Origin: Gigaspora margarita
Lineage: Eukaryota > Glomeromycota > Glomeromycetes > Diversisporales > Gigasporaceae
NCBI GenBank assembly: GCA_009809945.1
Contig: WTPW01000026.1
Span: 776,124 to 840,123 of the forward strand
Direction: 5' to 3'
Length of the DNA stretch: 64,000 bases
Shown: piece by piece, positions 1-11,538 of the stretch
Position numbering within the stretch: the stretch's first letter is position 1
How the letters are laid out: the number at the start of each line of letters is the position of its first letter
Notes under the pieces: generated by a model
Seen by the model: only the letters and a program-made list of their open reading frames with translations
What the model was told of the DNA's origin: nothing
Databases searched by the model: none
Program-made: the position numbers and the translations under genes

Positions 1-142
1 TACTTCTGCCTTATAATCATCATTATTTCTTATATTATTATTAAATTGTCATACCTCCAATCTTATTACTAACTATAGTTATCTCATTTTCCTTATTTGT
101 TCTATGGATATACCAGAAATGTAGTACAATGTATGTAAAGTA

Positions 143-1382
143 TACCAGNAACAGAGTATGAAGTACATAGAGTATATTTACAGCCAAGTTAAGTAAAGTT
201 CACAATTCTAGGCTTCTGATTTGGATGATCATTTCTTGATTTTGTATGCATTGTTATCCTAAATCTACTTCTTTTAAGATAGTAGGTAACTAGAGCGACC
301 TTAGACAGTGATCACTTTGTGTAACCTCACTTGTTACTGTGATTTAACTAAGTTGAAAAGCGTTTTTTAATAAAACTTAACAAAGAAGATTTTTGGTAAT
401 TTGCAATTATGAAAGAGGCAACAATTAAAAGTATATAAAGATACTAGTAACTGTTTAATTTATGTAGTAAATAAATGTTTTATTTATTGAAAGAGTATGA
501 AGACTCGATGTTGAACTTGGGGTCCACATCGGCTGCTTTTATACATTTTTGTTTTTTACAAAAGTAACAGGCTATATCTATTACATATGCAATAAATGTT
601 ATATCTACTACTAATAAAATATATAGTATAAATAGTATAAATGTAATAGATGAAATAAATGACATATGTGTTATAAATAAAATATAGATATATATGCTAT
701 AAATATGATATGTTTTATAAATGCCATCTATGCACTTTGGCGCGCAGTAGATCTCCTAGCCAATCAAATTGTAGATCCTATACTCGATTGCTAATTGGTT
801 CCGATCTTGGTATCAAGTGGTCGTACAGGGATGATCTATAGCTCATTCNAACCGTCTCGTCGAGCTGAGTCGAATGGTGGTTGTTTCATCGAATTCCAAT
901 TATTGGATCAAGAGTTATGCCCNTTTTTGTGTATTTTNATAGGTCAATAGCATGCATGCTGATTTTTCATGCTTTTGAATTTGTGATAGGAATCATTAGT
1001 TAAAAAATTCTATAATATTACCTTATGTGTTTACAATATTGATTTTCTTTATATATACATTGACTAGACTATTTATCATCATGTTTTTTTGACTTATTGT
1101 GCTTATGTGTTAATATTATAGCTTGTTTACTCAGGATTCTGTTGATTATCGATTTATGTATTGTAGAGGTCTGACTTGGTCAAAAAATAAGCATTCGAAT
1201 ATTCATTTGTTCAATATTTTTTTATTCGAATATTGTTCAAAAATTTTGAAAATATTCAATGAATATTCACTGAATATTCATTGAATATTAAATATATTTC
1301 AGTTTTAAAAAATTATATAATATCTCACTTAAATTAGCCAATAAAATTGCAAATAAATTATTAAAAAATAAAATAAAATTAT

Positions 1383-1427
<45 letters not shown>

Positions 1428-1901
1428 GAATATTCAATGAATATATTCAGTGAAATTTTAAATATTTGAATATTTATTCAGTGAAAAATTATATATTCGA
1501 ATATTCGAATATTCAGTGAATATTCAGTGAATAGTATTCATTGAGTCAGACCTCTACGTACAGTACATAAGCACATCATCATAGACACATGAACTAAGAT
1601 AGAAATCTAAAGTCACAAGTTTTATTCAGATCCTAAAATTTGTTCTCACCATTTAACTCTTCAGTAAACCATACACTTCGTACTTTGTACTATGTTCCTG
1701 GTATATACTTTATTGCAATATCAATATTACGGTTAAGAATTTTTTTTACCAATTAGATTTGCAATTTCTTTTGATAACTATTGTTTGGGGTGTTACAAAA
1801 AGTCACAAGGAGTTTTTATCCAATCAGATGCCCAGAATTGCGGACATTACTTAACTCGCCTGTAAACCATATACTTCGTATTTCATACTCCGCTCCTGGT
1901 A
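143..1901. mobile_element. DNA transposon with ~85 bp terminal inverted repeats, TA target
   Basis: The left end (TACCAGnAACAGAGTATGAA) matches the reverse complement of the right end (TACCAGGAGCGGAGTATGAA) for about 85 bp at roughly 75% identity. TA dinucleotides flank both ends (141-142 and 1902-1903), as expected for a Tc1/mariner-type target. A direct, partial copy of the right end lies at about 1615-1705 and a decayed end of the same family at 50370-50400. No transposase ORF is visible. A second inverted-repeat element (1163-1557) is nested inside. The GC-richer stretch 730-930 is internal sequence that I cannot identify. Confidence 0.55.
1163..1557. mobile_element. Nested inverted-repeat element with GAATATTC-rich arms
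   Basis: Terminal inverted repeats GTAGAGGTCTGACT face each other at 1163 and 1557. The interior is built of repeated GAATATTC/ATTCAATGAAT units around a (TA)n tract near 1390-1420, so the element can fold into a long hairpin. There is no coding capacity and no clear target duplication. It is probably a foldback-type non-autonomous element. Confidence 0.5.
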
Positions 1902-2741
1902 TAAACGTAATCGTACTTGTAATGCAAAATACACCAATGCGCATCATCAAAACATAGATTATTAAACCGCACACAAATTAACGAATATAAATGTTCCCAC
2001 CATATACCATTAATCATTAACGTCAGAATTGCATCATATATAATTAATAATCAGTAACATCAGCTTTGCATCATAAAAGCGTGATCTACATGCGAGGTCA
2101 GATGCAAAATCTTAACTTCTTCCAAAAATGAATAAATGAAAATCATTACTCCTACCAAAAAAGGATTTTGCAAATAGTGGACATCAAAAAAGTTGAACGA
2201 TACCATCCCTCCACATTTCATGTTGCACATTCCATGTGATCGTACTGGTATAAAATTATTTAATACAGACTTTACATATGTATTATGATATGTAAACATT
2301 ATGGTATAAATATAAAAATTGAGTTATGGTGCATAAAACAGTTACATTATGATCAAAATAATATGGAATATATGCATGCTATAACTTAAAATAAAGTGTT
2401 ACAATGAATTACGTATAGCTTAGTTATGATACAGTTTATTCCAATGCCTTACAGCATCACCACCTCTTACTATGCAGTTGATAGTGCTTTCACCATTAAT
2501 AGATCTGCCTTTTCCGACGTGATGCAGGGTGAGACAGTGTGATGCAACTTGAGTTTCTTGGAAAGACGTTTTCCACGAAACTATTTGATTAGTAAAGTAT
2601 TGCGTGATTGGTTTTTTTTTTAAGCTCACATATACCCTAAAATTCTGGGTTTAAATTACTATTCTGCATAAATACTCGTGTAGCGTTGATCCCAGAAATC
2701 ATCTGATTCAAATGCTGGAAATTACCTGTAAATAACGTAAT

Positions 2742-3250
2742 CGAAAAGTATTGCAACTCCATTGGTATTTTATTTATTTATTTATTTTTTCTGGGCTAAG
2801 CCGGCGGTTATCTTAGCCCGGAGATGATTTTATTGTAATTACTTAATCAATGGTCAGTGTATAATGATGCGGTTGGCCGAGGTCGGCCGCAGCGGAAAGA
2901 CATCCCAAAAATTGCAACAAACATTGCGCTGGGAGTCGCCATGGGGTTCGCTAGCTGGTGGTTTCCCACCTGTCGCAGTAAGCTGGCTGTGAGCGGAGAT
3001 TTGGATAGAAATAAACATGCGGGAGAGAGATGGTAGAATCACGTAGTCATCGAGCGAAAAATGGTAGCAGTCATATGTTGGGTTGGGTGGGTGGTCGAAA
3101 AAAATTTTTCTCTGATCGTTGGGGTCTAATGCCGCATGCGCTTGTGCTCATAGTTTTCGCTTATAAATACCAGTTTCCATCCCACCAACGCTGTTTCGTT
3201 AGTTTAATATTCGCACCCCCTTGTCGAATTTCGCACAGCCTTCAATCAAC
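2742..3250 (+). promoter_or_regulatory. Promoter-like module upstream of F-box copy 1, TATA-like box
   Basis: The block is GC-richer than its surroundings and is conserved upstream of F-box copy 2 (20469-20995) and in the tandem array at 62350-63852. It starts CGAAAAGTATTGC and includes a palindromic GGGCTAAG...CTTAGCCC pair, the conserved stretch GCTGGGAGTCGCC, GGTAGAATCACGTRG and a TATA-like TATAAATA at 3162-3169. The TATA-like box is about 760 bp from the F-box ATG, or about 290 bp when the later hAT insertion is subtracted, which matches copy 2 (about 281 bp). A promoter role is inferred from position and conservation. It could instead be a dispersed repeat. Confidence 0.5.
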
Positions 3251-3296
3251 CCCCCTTTTCGGGAAGCGTCTCACCTGATTTCCTGTGGCCCGGGTG

Positions 3297-3764
3297 CAGG
3301 GACACGGAAAAATTCATATATATATAGATATGAATAAAACGGAATATTTGGTACAAAACGGTATAAAATGGGATTTTTGACAGCAACGAATTTTTGGGCA
3401 AAATTAAGAGCAGTGTATGTTTAATTTGGGCCATGTAATATAATTAGGAACGTCGGCAAGTTTCGGAAAAGTTCGGAAGATATCAAGAAATATGAAATAT
3501 GGGCGAGTTAGTCGGGAGGTTGCAGAGTTATAGAGAATGAGATTTCCATCTGGAAAATGTGCATTTATAGAGAGATCTAATTATAACGCATGATAATAAT
3601 TACTCAATGCAATATATTTTATTGTGAAGAAAAAAGGAGCACTTGCGGAGAATTGACTGTATAGATAAAATAGGAGTAAAATTTTATATCGCTATAAAAA
3701 GGATTTTTTTACTATATCGAAATGAATTTTTTACAAATCAAACCGGTATTTTTCCGTGTCCCTG
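3297..3764. mobile_element. hAT-type non-autonomous transposon, 468 bp
   Basis: There are perfect 17 bp terminal inverted repeats, CAGGGACACGGAAAAAT at the left and its reverse complement at the right. They are flanked by a perfect 8 bp duplication CCCGGGTG (3289-3296 and 3765-3772). The paralogous empty site in copy 2 (near 21037) has a single CCCGGGTG. Eight-bp duplications with a CAG terminus are diagnostic of the hAT superfamily. There is no transposase ORF. It lies between the promoter-like module and the F-box start codon, so it would lengthen the 5' leader or displace the promoter. Confidence 0.92.
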
Positions 3765-3923
3765 CCCGGGTGTTCCCTTTACGATCACGTGATTATCATC
3801 AGCATTACTACAGATGGTAATATTCCTAATCAGAGTAGATCATCTGATTGATGCACCACTATTTATAGTCTGTCACAATGTTTTTTTTAATAACGTTCAC
3901 TACTGAACTAATTCATCTAATTC

Positions 3924-5534
3924 ATGGCATCGAAAATACTTAAGGGCGATATGCCCGAATTAATGGAGGATATTCTTAATAATCTAAATGATGAAATTTA
4001 TTCCTTATACTCATGCGCACTTGTAAACCGATATTGGTGCAAAATGTCAATTCCTATTCTTTGCCAAGATCCATTTTCATTCAAGCCAAGACCTTCATTC
4101 ATTTCTAATTATGTTTCATCTCTTGGCGAAAACGACAAAATTACTTTAAAAAGATGTGGGATAAATGAAGAATTTCCCAAAACGCTATTTGATTATGAAA
4201 GGTTCCTAAAGGTTCTCAATCTAGGGAGGCTTAAATGTAAAGTTTATGATTGGATTGAGCTTTTTAATTCAAAATCACATAACGACGATACATTAAGATA
4301 TCACATAATTAATTTACTATTCAAATTATTCATTGAAAGTGGTGCAATTTTGCATACGTTTAGTTTATATTTTTCAGAATCTCTTGGATTTAAACCAGAG
4401 ATCTTTTACTCATTAGGACAAAATGAGCAATTTTTCTCACAAATACAACATTTATCTTTGGACATAGGAGACTTCAATATTGAAAGTGCTACTACATTGT
4501 TAAATGCCGTTGCAAAAAATGTTACGAAACTTAGAACTTTGGAATTTAACGAAGATGATTATAATGGTCATGTCAATCAAGTCAATGATATGTTACCGTT
4601 AATTCATTCTTTTATATACATTATTAAATCACAAGAGCAGCTTAGAATAATTAGCTTAGTTGGATTAAGATATTTTACAGAATTTCACGGCATTATTTCA
4701 GCTTTAGAAAGTCAAAAAAGTTCATTACAAGAAGTTAGAATAGATAATTGTAACTTTAGTGCAGAGTTCGAGGTATTGAATAATTGCAAAAATTTAGAAA
4801 CATTTCGTATTATGTCTTGTAATTGGGTCCTGTCGAAGCTGTCAAAAATATTAGATTATAAAATCAGCACTTTAGAGTTAGAGTTAACTGATTACTCTAT
4901 CGATGCACAACCTATAGCATTAATTTTAAAAAAGTCCGCCATATTATTACAAAGATTAAGACTCGTGTCATCTAATGAAATTAAGGATGAACCATTAATA
5001 TTAGAAGCAATTAAGTCCTTCTGTCCAAACATTATACACTTCAGCATTGTGAATCTTGAATTTTCCACACAACTTATAGAACTTATTGGTAATTTTCAAA
5101 AACTTCAAATTCTCTCGATATGCCGCGATGCGGATGAAATACCAGATGAAGAAATGAAAATAAGAGTTAAACAGTTTTCAGAAATATTACCGTTAACATT
5201 GCAATATTTTTGCTTGGGTTATTGGCTACGGTATCATATAGATATTTTGCTCAATCATTGCAATACACCTTTAAAAAAGTTGTTAATTTATGAAATATGT
5301 GACGAGAAAATTTTCAAAGCACTAGTTGAATTCTGCATACGAATCAAAACTTTGAATTACGTGGGCGTCAACAGATATTTAGATTTAGATGATAATATTA
5401 AAAGGAATTGGAATCATATGTTGCATTGGTACCATCTAAACCTGCTGATATTGATTTTTAAATTCTATGAATTCCTTTTACTTTTATCTGTGGGCCAACA
5501 AGATATTATGCTATTTTATGTGTACTATTGTTAA
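3924..5534 (+). CDS. F-box-like / leucine-rich protein, copy 1 (frameshifted C-terminus)
   Basis: 536-residue single-exon ORF of the expanded Rhizophagus-type F-box family. Residues ~8-50 form an F-box-like helix region (DMPELMEDIL ... CALVNRYWCK). The rest is leucine-rich with irregular LRR-like units such as LRTLEF and LQEVRIDNC. By family analogy it would be a substrate receptor of an SCF ubiquitin ligase; the substrate is unknown. The start is supported by alignment with copy 2 (21167). Two oddities: residue 47 is Cys (PILCQDP) where copy 2 and the third copy have Trp, and a 1-nt deletion in an A-run near 5400 shifts the frame. The family-like end ...ELESYVALVPSKPADIDF, whose stop would be at 5459-5461, is therefore replaced by about 47 unrelated hydrophobic residues. 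It may be a recent pseudogene or carry an assembly error. Confidence 0.85.
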   Translation: MASKILKGDMPELMEDILNNLNDEIYSLYSCALVNRYWCKMSIPILCQDPFSFKPRPSFISNYVSSLGENDKITLKRCGINEEFPKTLFDYERFLKVLNLGRLKCKVYDWIELFNSKSHNDDTLRYHIINLLFKLFIESGAILHTFSLYFSESLGFKPEIFYSLGQNEQFFSQIQHLSLDIGDFNIESATTLLNAVAKNVTKLRTLEFNEDDYNGHVNQVNDMLPLIHSFIYIIKSQEQLRIISLVGLRYFTEFHGIISALESQKSSLQEVRIDNCNFSAEFEVLNNCKNLETFRIMSCNWVLSKLSKILDYKISTLELELTDYSIDAQPIALILKKSAILLQRLRLVSSNEIKDEPLILEAIKSFCPNIIHFSIVNLEFSTQLIELIGNFQKLQILSICRDADEIPDEEMKIRVKQFSEILPLTLQYFCLGYWLRYHIDILLNHCNTPLKKLLIYEICDEKIFKALVEFCIRIKTLNYVGVNRYLDLDDNIKRNWNHMLHWYHLNLLILIFKFYEFLLLLSVGQQDIMLFYVYYC

Positions 5535-5744
5535 TGAGTAAGCTGACAAACTGTAAAGATTGCAAAAAATCAAAAACTAAAATATAATAAAATCTCAAAT
5601 ACGGGCCCAGCCCAAACATCTGCAAATCATAAATTATTTTCGTTAATCTGATTGGTGCATAATAATAATAATGATTAAAAATTTTATCTTTCATAAACTC
5701 ATTTCTATTCTTATAAATACAAAACTAAATCGAAAAAATATATA

Positions 5745-6400
5745 TAAGCGATATGCCCGAATTAATGGAGAATATCCTTAAGCATTTAAATCATGAATTT
5801 TATTTTTAATGCTTATGCGCATTTGTAAACTAATATTGGTACAAAATGTCAACGCCATTGTTGGCAAGATCATTTTCATTCGACTATAAAGTTTTCGAAG
5901 ATTCTTGATCTATCTCGTTTAAAAAGTTAGAAAATGGGAACAATCTCAAACTTGTTAAGCTGAAACCCTATTTGACACTTCGATGAATTTCGTAATTAAT
6001 TTAATATTTAAATTATTTATTGAAAATGGGCCACTTTGCATATATTACTGTATATACGTTTTTCTATATTTAAGCCAGAGATCTTTTGCTCATTATGACA
6101 AAATAGGAATTTTTTTTAACATCTACCTTTGGACGGAATACGATTCCTCAGGATTGAAAATGCTATCATAATTTAAGTGTCATGTCATAAAATGCTTTGA
6201 AAATTAGTGCTTTAGAACTTGGATTTGAATACATTGATTATAAAGATTATCAATTAAAATCATTCATGCTTTTATGTGGATAATTAAATCACAGGTGCAA
6301 TTTAGGCTTTAACTTAACTGGCGTAAGATTTTTTTACGAATTCCACGGCATCATTTCGCTTTAAAGAGTCATTTAATGATTTATCAATAAGATAAGGGTG
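5745..6400 (+). pseudogene. Decayed F-box relic downstream of copy 1
   Basis: The sequence starting GCGATATGCCCGAATTAATG reproduces the family N-terminus DMPELMEN.LKHLN, but stop codons and frameshifts appear within 20 codons (TTTTATTTTTAATGC, GTAAACTAATATTGG). Later fragments such as TTTAAGCCAGAGATCTTTTG match the F-box body. Compared with its twin at 23246-24460 it lacks about 115 bp near 5882. It is plainly non-coding. It shows that the duplicated segment already held a tandem pair of F-box genes. Confidence 0.75.
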
Positions 6401-7355
6401 TAACAAAAAGTTTATAAATTTATTGATCATTTTTTGACAATTTATTTTTTATTTATTATTGTTATAAATTTATTGATCATTTTTTGACACATATATTTTT
6501 TATTTATTATTGACATAATTTATTATTTTGAACGAGATATAGATTAGTTTTAATATTTTTTTAATATTCGACCCAAATGCATTTTTTTTAAATATAATGA
6601 CGAACAATTACAAGCTATCACAAACTTTAAATTGCTATAACTTTTTAAATATAAATAAAAATAAAAATATTATCTGAACAAATTGTAGCTTAGACTTAAT
6701 CTACAAATTAAATATATATAAAAGAGGTGGTGATTTCTGCTGTCCTGCACTGTATATAACAAGGCATTTGCATATTATCAAAATCGGCAGACGTGAATAA
6801 TTATAGTATAACGGAATGTATTACCGAAAGATAAACATAAAGTGTTTACAAGCATGATCAAACGGTAGATAAAATAAATCTTGCTATGATTAACGGGTTT
6901 ATTATTAACAATAGGATACGGCATGAAAGCCACTTATTCGCCAGTATAAAACTTATTGAAGTAGGTAATTTAGGAAATATTTGTATTTGTTTTTTAATGT
7001 GTTGCAAAGTCCTATAAAAGAATTAGTGATACTGTAGCTTGTACTTGCAAACTCCGTAAAGATTAATTGCAGAGCGACTAAAACGTGTTACTATCGCTAT
7101 TAAAATTTTTTAAGATTACACCAAACGTCATTAAAATTGGCAATTTATAGTTAAACCCCTTTATTATTTAATTCATCTTTCTAAGTTGAATTACAAAATT
7201 TTAATAACTAAACTTTAAATGTATTTATCTTATTGTTGAAATAGAAAACTCAAACTACAAATTTTAAATAAGGTTTTTCATAATAAAAATTTCAATAAAA
7301 TTATAATAATTGTTATATTAAATTATAAAAAGATTCACCCAACACAACACAATTC

Positions 7356-7687
7356 ATGGATTTACCAACAGTTTGGAATCTCGGTGATAAATCTAATAAT
7401 TTGAGCGTGATTATGAAGTCGGGACTTAGAAAACTTAGAAATATGCAATTAAATTTAAGAAATTTTTATCTGCATTATGCTAATACAGGCTGACTAGCTC
7501 AAATTATCAAAAATTTTGTTTATAATCATGCGTAAATTATCCATCGTTAGTGTGACTCTTTATATACATGGTAAATGTTTAACAATTCTGATTTAATATA
7601 AACTTTCTTTAAATTACAGGTTTGGGCGAAAGTAATGAAGATGTTGGCGCAATACAGGCAAATTATCTAATACCCGTGCAAGTTGTT
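7356..7687 (+). pseudogene. SPRY-domain protein relic (RanBPM-like), two exon fragments
   Basis: An ATG at 7356 opens MDLPTVWNLGDKSNNLSV, resembling the start of fungal SPRY proteins (LPTxWNxxDKSNxLxV). After an intron-like stretch ending TTTAAATTACAG at 7619, the sequence reads GLGESNEDVGAIQANYLIPV, the SPRY core (GEDDxDxGAIxANxPIP). The expected next segment (CGIYYFEVxI) is absent after 7690. This is a short 5' fragment of a gene or a degenerate copy. Family assignment is from memory of motifs. Confidence 0.5.
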
Positions 7688-7699
7688 TTATTTTGAAGT

Positions 7700-8590
7700 T
7701 TACATAATAGACGAAGGAAAAATAATTATGCTAAATTATATTTTGCAATAAATTTAAATAAATTGTTTAAATGTTGCTTATAATTTTTGCATACTTCTAC
7801 TCAAAAGAATTATTGGAATTGGATTTTGCGAAAAGGAGGTTGATTTAAACTGAATGACTGGTAATTAAAAATTGAACATATATTTATTCATAGTTATTGC
7901 AAAGCTTTATACAGTAGTTTTTCTGTTTTATATTATGCATTTCATGATATACAGTTTAATCATTTGCAAAATAAATGTCAAAATATTGCATTCCAAAATT
8001 TAAAAGGCACACTATATCCTTGTATTGGATTGAGGTCATAATGTGATCTATCGAAGTAAATTTCAGGTGAAGGAAATGTAAATCTATAGGTAATACGGAA
8101 AAGTTATAAGGTTAATTTTGTTTGATCTGTAATTTAATACTGTAATTATTTGTAAAATAGCGATTACTATAATGATATGGGTGATGATTATTGAAAAATA
8201 AAGTACTTATTTTTTATATACTCAATAGTGAGCGCGCATGTACCAATTTAATCACGTTGCTTTATTTTGAATTTGATTAAATCTATACATGTGTAAATAC
8301 TTTGTATTCATGAACTAGAAACATTGCTTGTATACATAGTCTCACATTGTAAATAGCTAAATGGTATTTTTAAATAAGATTCTTTTGTTGGCTTTAAGTA
8401 TTTATAATATTGAAAACTACAATTATAATAAAAAGATACGTAATTTTTGATTATAGACATAATTTATAATAATATTTTAATTTAGTATAAAAATAAACTT
8501 TATACATTGAGTAAGTAACCATTGTAATGAATTTTTTTAGCATAGAATATAAAATTAATGAAATAAATATACTATAGCTTTATAAGTCAT
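7700..8590. other. AT-rich intergenic stretch
   Basis: The composition is AT-rich with few CpG. I see no conserved ORF, splice pattern or inverted-repeat ends. Confidence 0.5.
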
Positions 8591-8592
8591 TA

Positions 8593-9214
8593 TGGGCCAG
8601 TGCAAAAAGATTTGTACCTCAAAAAATTTCATAATTTTGACACTAAGGAAAGGATTTTATTTGCTTGATTAATTATTAAAAATTTTTAGTATCAAATAAA
8701 TAGGTTTTAATCTAACTTATTATATTATTTTTATTGTTTTAACATTGTTTTATTTTAATAATTAAGTATGTACAATTCACTATATTTGAAAAAAAAGAAA
8801 AAAATTTTTTTAAAAAAAAGATATTTTAAATAATTTCGCAACCAATATGCAGTTGTATGAGCTTGTACTTCGCAAGTGCATTAATGTGCATATGATAAGG
8901 ATATGGTCAAAATTTGAGCAAAATTGAATTACTGGTTGTGAAGAAATTAAGCTTTAAAGTGAGATAATTTGATTTTTTTTTACTATATATGCATATATAA
9001 AATTACTATAGTAAATTATATAGTAAATATTTTTTAAAAAAAGTTACTATTAATTAATTTTTTTTTATTTTATCAATAAAATAATCAAAATAATTTTATT
9101 TTTATCAATCCAGTAACCTAATAATTATATTAAATTAAAAAAATTAAAAATTAATTTGTACAAAAAATATTTTAATCAGAGCTATTTGAGGTACAAATAT
9201 TTTTGCATGACCCA
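8593..9214. mobile_element. Tc1/mariner-type element with TA target duplication
   Basis: The left end TGGGCCAGTGCAAAAAGATT matches the reverse complement of the right end, TGGGTCATGCAAAAATATTT, and the match continues through TTGTACCTCAAA. TA flanks both ends (8591-8592, 9215-9216). The 622 bp interior has no open frame of useful length and is AT-rich and heavily decayed. Confidence 0.7.
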
Positions 9215-9996
9215 TACCATATTTTGAACTAAACTTTTACTGCATTAATAGTCAATTCTTACTAAGATTTTTTGTATCTAAATATTGAACTTAATTCATT
9301 CTAAAATCTGGATTAGTCAAACTAACAATAGAACATTTCTGAAATTTTGTAGAGCAAGATTTAATGCTTACAATTTATCACTTAGTTACAGCCAATTAAA
9401 ATGAAAAACTAGCTTTATGTTTTTATTTCTATTAAACATATATATATAGTAATTACCTTATATTTTCTAATTTTTTAATTAATTACTTGATCAATAATTC
9501 TATCAATTATTATACAAATTGATGTACCTGATCTTGATCAATAACCTATATTACCTTAGACTGTTTGAATTTAGTTCTTTAGTTAATATCACCAGCCTTA
9601 GTTAAAGTTAGAACACTAGAAAACTCTTCCAATTACTTGATTTACATTGATTAATAAAGTTGGCCATATTTATTGATTTTATATATTTGTTTTATTTTAT
9701 CTTCTCTTCTTTCCATTAACAAAAACTGAAATTTTAAAAAGATTAGAAAGCAATAAATCACTATTTTCACTAAATATGTATTATATTATAAAACAATTTT
9801 TACTTGTTTTATATATATGGAGCTATAGAATGAATCTGTTTTGTTAACTATTTAATCCACTAATCATATTTCATATTTTCTTGTATAATTTTATATAAAA
9901 GTGATCTTTTTTTGTATTAGAACACAAAATACAGTATTTTAAATACATTTTAAAAAAAAATTAATATTGTATAATTATAATAAATGGCATCGTTAA
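9215..9996. other. AT-rich intergenic stretch
   Basis: No gene or repeat structure was recognised, only AT-rich low-complexity sequence. Confidence 0.45.
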
Positions 9997-10307
9997 ATCA
10001 CACTACTGGTGTTCAATACTACTATAATTTTTATTATAAGCTGCAGTATAATGTGAAAATCAGGTGTAATGCAAATTTTTTAGATATTGTTTAAAAAATA
10101 ATTAAAATGCAAAAATTTGTTTATAAAATCATCTCTGAGGCTCTAACAAAAAAAATTCCTCATGAAATTTTGGTATAACCTATGCTCCTGCTCCATTCCA
10201 GGCCTTAACCCTAACCCTAATATTAATCAAAATTTACTTTTTGTTTTTATTTTGATTTGTATGATACACAAATTTTATATTACTGGTGTGAACACCACAG
10301 GTGTGAT
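9997..10307. mobile_element. Inverted-repeat MITE with internal CCCTAA motifs
   Basis: ATCACACTACTGGTGTTCA at the left is mirrored by the right end, whose reverse complement is ATCACACCTGTGGTGTTCA. The interior contains TTAACCCTAACCCTAATA near 10205, a short telomere-like run. There is no coding sequence. Target duplication is unclear. Confidence 0.55.
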
Positions 10308-11170
10308 ATATAATTTTTGATAATAAACTAGTATAAATTAAGTATTGTGATTTTTATAAAGTATTTACTATTTAATCTAATAATAACTTAGTATATTTTT
10401 TTGTTATAATTAAATACACAATCAAATCAATTATTTGCAAATAAATTTAAGTACTTTTGCTTATAATGCAACATAGTTATTAAACAAAATAGAAAGCAGG
10501 CTAAAGTATCTATATTTTAATTAAATTAAAAAAAAAATTTGATTAAATTTTATATTTCAATTACAATGCTTGCTGTTATCCAAAACAAGGTCTATAATTA
10601 ATATTAAAATTTTTGGAACTTACATAACCAAAAAAAAATTGATTGCAAATGGTCTTATGATTAACCAAACATGTATAACAAGAAATTTATATTGTAATTT
10701 AGATCCTAACTATTATTTTGATATTTTTTCTTATTTATATAAGAACCTTTATATACTGCTTCCTATACCAAATAGTTATTTTTTATTTAATATACTTGTA
10801 ATTAAAAATATATATGTATAGATCTATGTATTTATTAATAGATATCTATTAGTTATACTAAGTTTAGTACAAAAGCTTAATTTAGCACAGTTAATAACTA
10901 AAATTTAGAAAAAATTTTATTATTAACCTTATATCAAATTTTTATAATAGTTAAATATATTTATTTAATCTACATTTAATTTTGGAAGTATACCTTTTTG
11001 ATAAAATTTATATTTATTAACTCAGAAATAAATTTAAAAACAAATAATTATTAAATTTTAATACTTATTTTTCTTATAATAAAATTAAAAAATTTTAGAA
11101 CAAATAATTATTAAATTTTAATACTTATTTTACTTATAATAAAATTAAAAAATTTTAGAAATATTATATT
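10308..11170. other. AT-rich stretch with a 60 bp tandem duplication
   Basis: An ORF-sized open stretch at 10570-10821 has low-complexity Ile/Asn/Tyr/Leu content with no family resemblance, so I do not call it a gene. At 11041-11160 one ~60 bp unit (CAAATAATTATTAAATTTTA...) is repeated directly with a single visible difference. Confidence 0.5.
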
Positions 11171-11386
11171 CATAACACATATATTATATAACACCCTACT
11201 ATGTCAACTAGGTTAGGTTATTGATAGTTAGAATTAGGGTTAAATTTAGAATTAAAATTTATAGTTAAATTGCGAGAGGAGCATTTTTTGTTAGTAACAC
11301 AACAGGGGTTACCCTAGTAAAATTTTGAGATATTCGAGAATTTTAGAAAGTGTTTTTATATAGGTGTTATATAACATGGTGTTATG
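11171..11386. mobile_element. Inverted-repeat MITE
   Basis: CATAACACATATATTATATA at the left is mirrored by CATAACACCATGTTATATAA (reverse complement of the right end). The interior contains AATTGCGAGAGG...CATTTTTTGTTAG, also found in the element at 23613-23840, so the two are related despite different ends. It is non-coding. Confidence 0.55.
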
Positions 11387-11538
11387 AATTCAATTTTCCA
11401 AAATTTTAATATAAAATTTTAATAAACTATTTTTTATACAAAATATTGACTTTTCTAAAATGCACCTATAGTTAATTTTTTCTATAGGTAAAAATCACCT
11501 ATAGTGATTTTTAATATAAGGTGAGTTTTACCTATAGT

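Larger units (their letters stand above)
2251..6955 (+). repeat. Segmental duplication 1, copy 1
   Basis: This block aligns co-linearly with 20014-25285. Matching landmarks are the segment starting ATTATTTAATACAGACTT, the promoter-like module, the F-box gene, the decayed second F-box relic and the terminal stretch around GATTAACGGGTTT. Copy 1 differs by a 468 bp hAT element at 3297-3764 and by a deletion of about 115 bp inside the relic near 5882. It lacks three elements present in copy 2 (22677, 23613, 24488). Boundaries are estimated by eye. Confidence 0.85.

Noticed and set aside
480..665. 61-codon frame on the minus strand with a hydrophobic stretch and Cys residues
   Set aside because: It lies inside a decayed transposon in TA-rich repeats, with no homolog recognised and no splice context.
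730..930. GC-richer segment with TTGGTATCAAGTGG, resembling a tRNA-primer binding site of an LTR retrotransposon
   Set aside because: The match to the usual TGGTATCAGAG is imperfect and no LTR pair is visible around it; it lies within the 143-1901 element.
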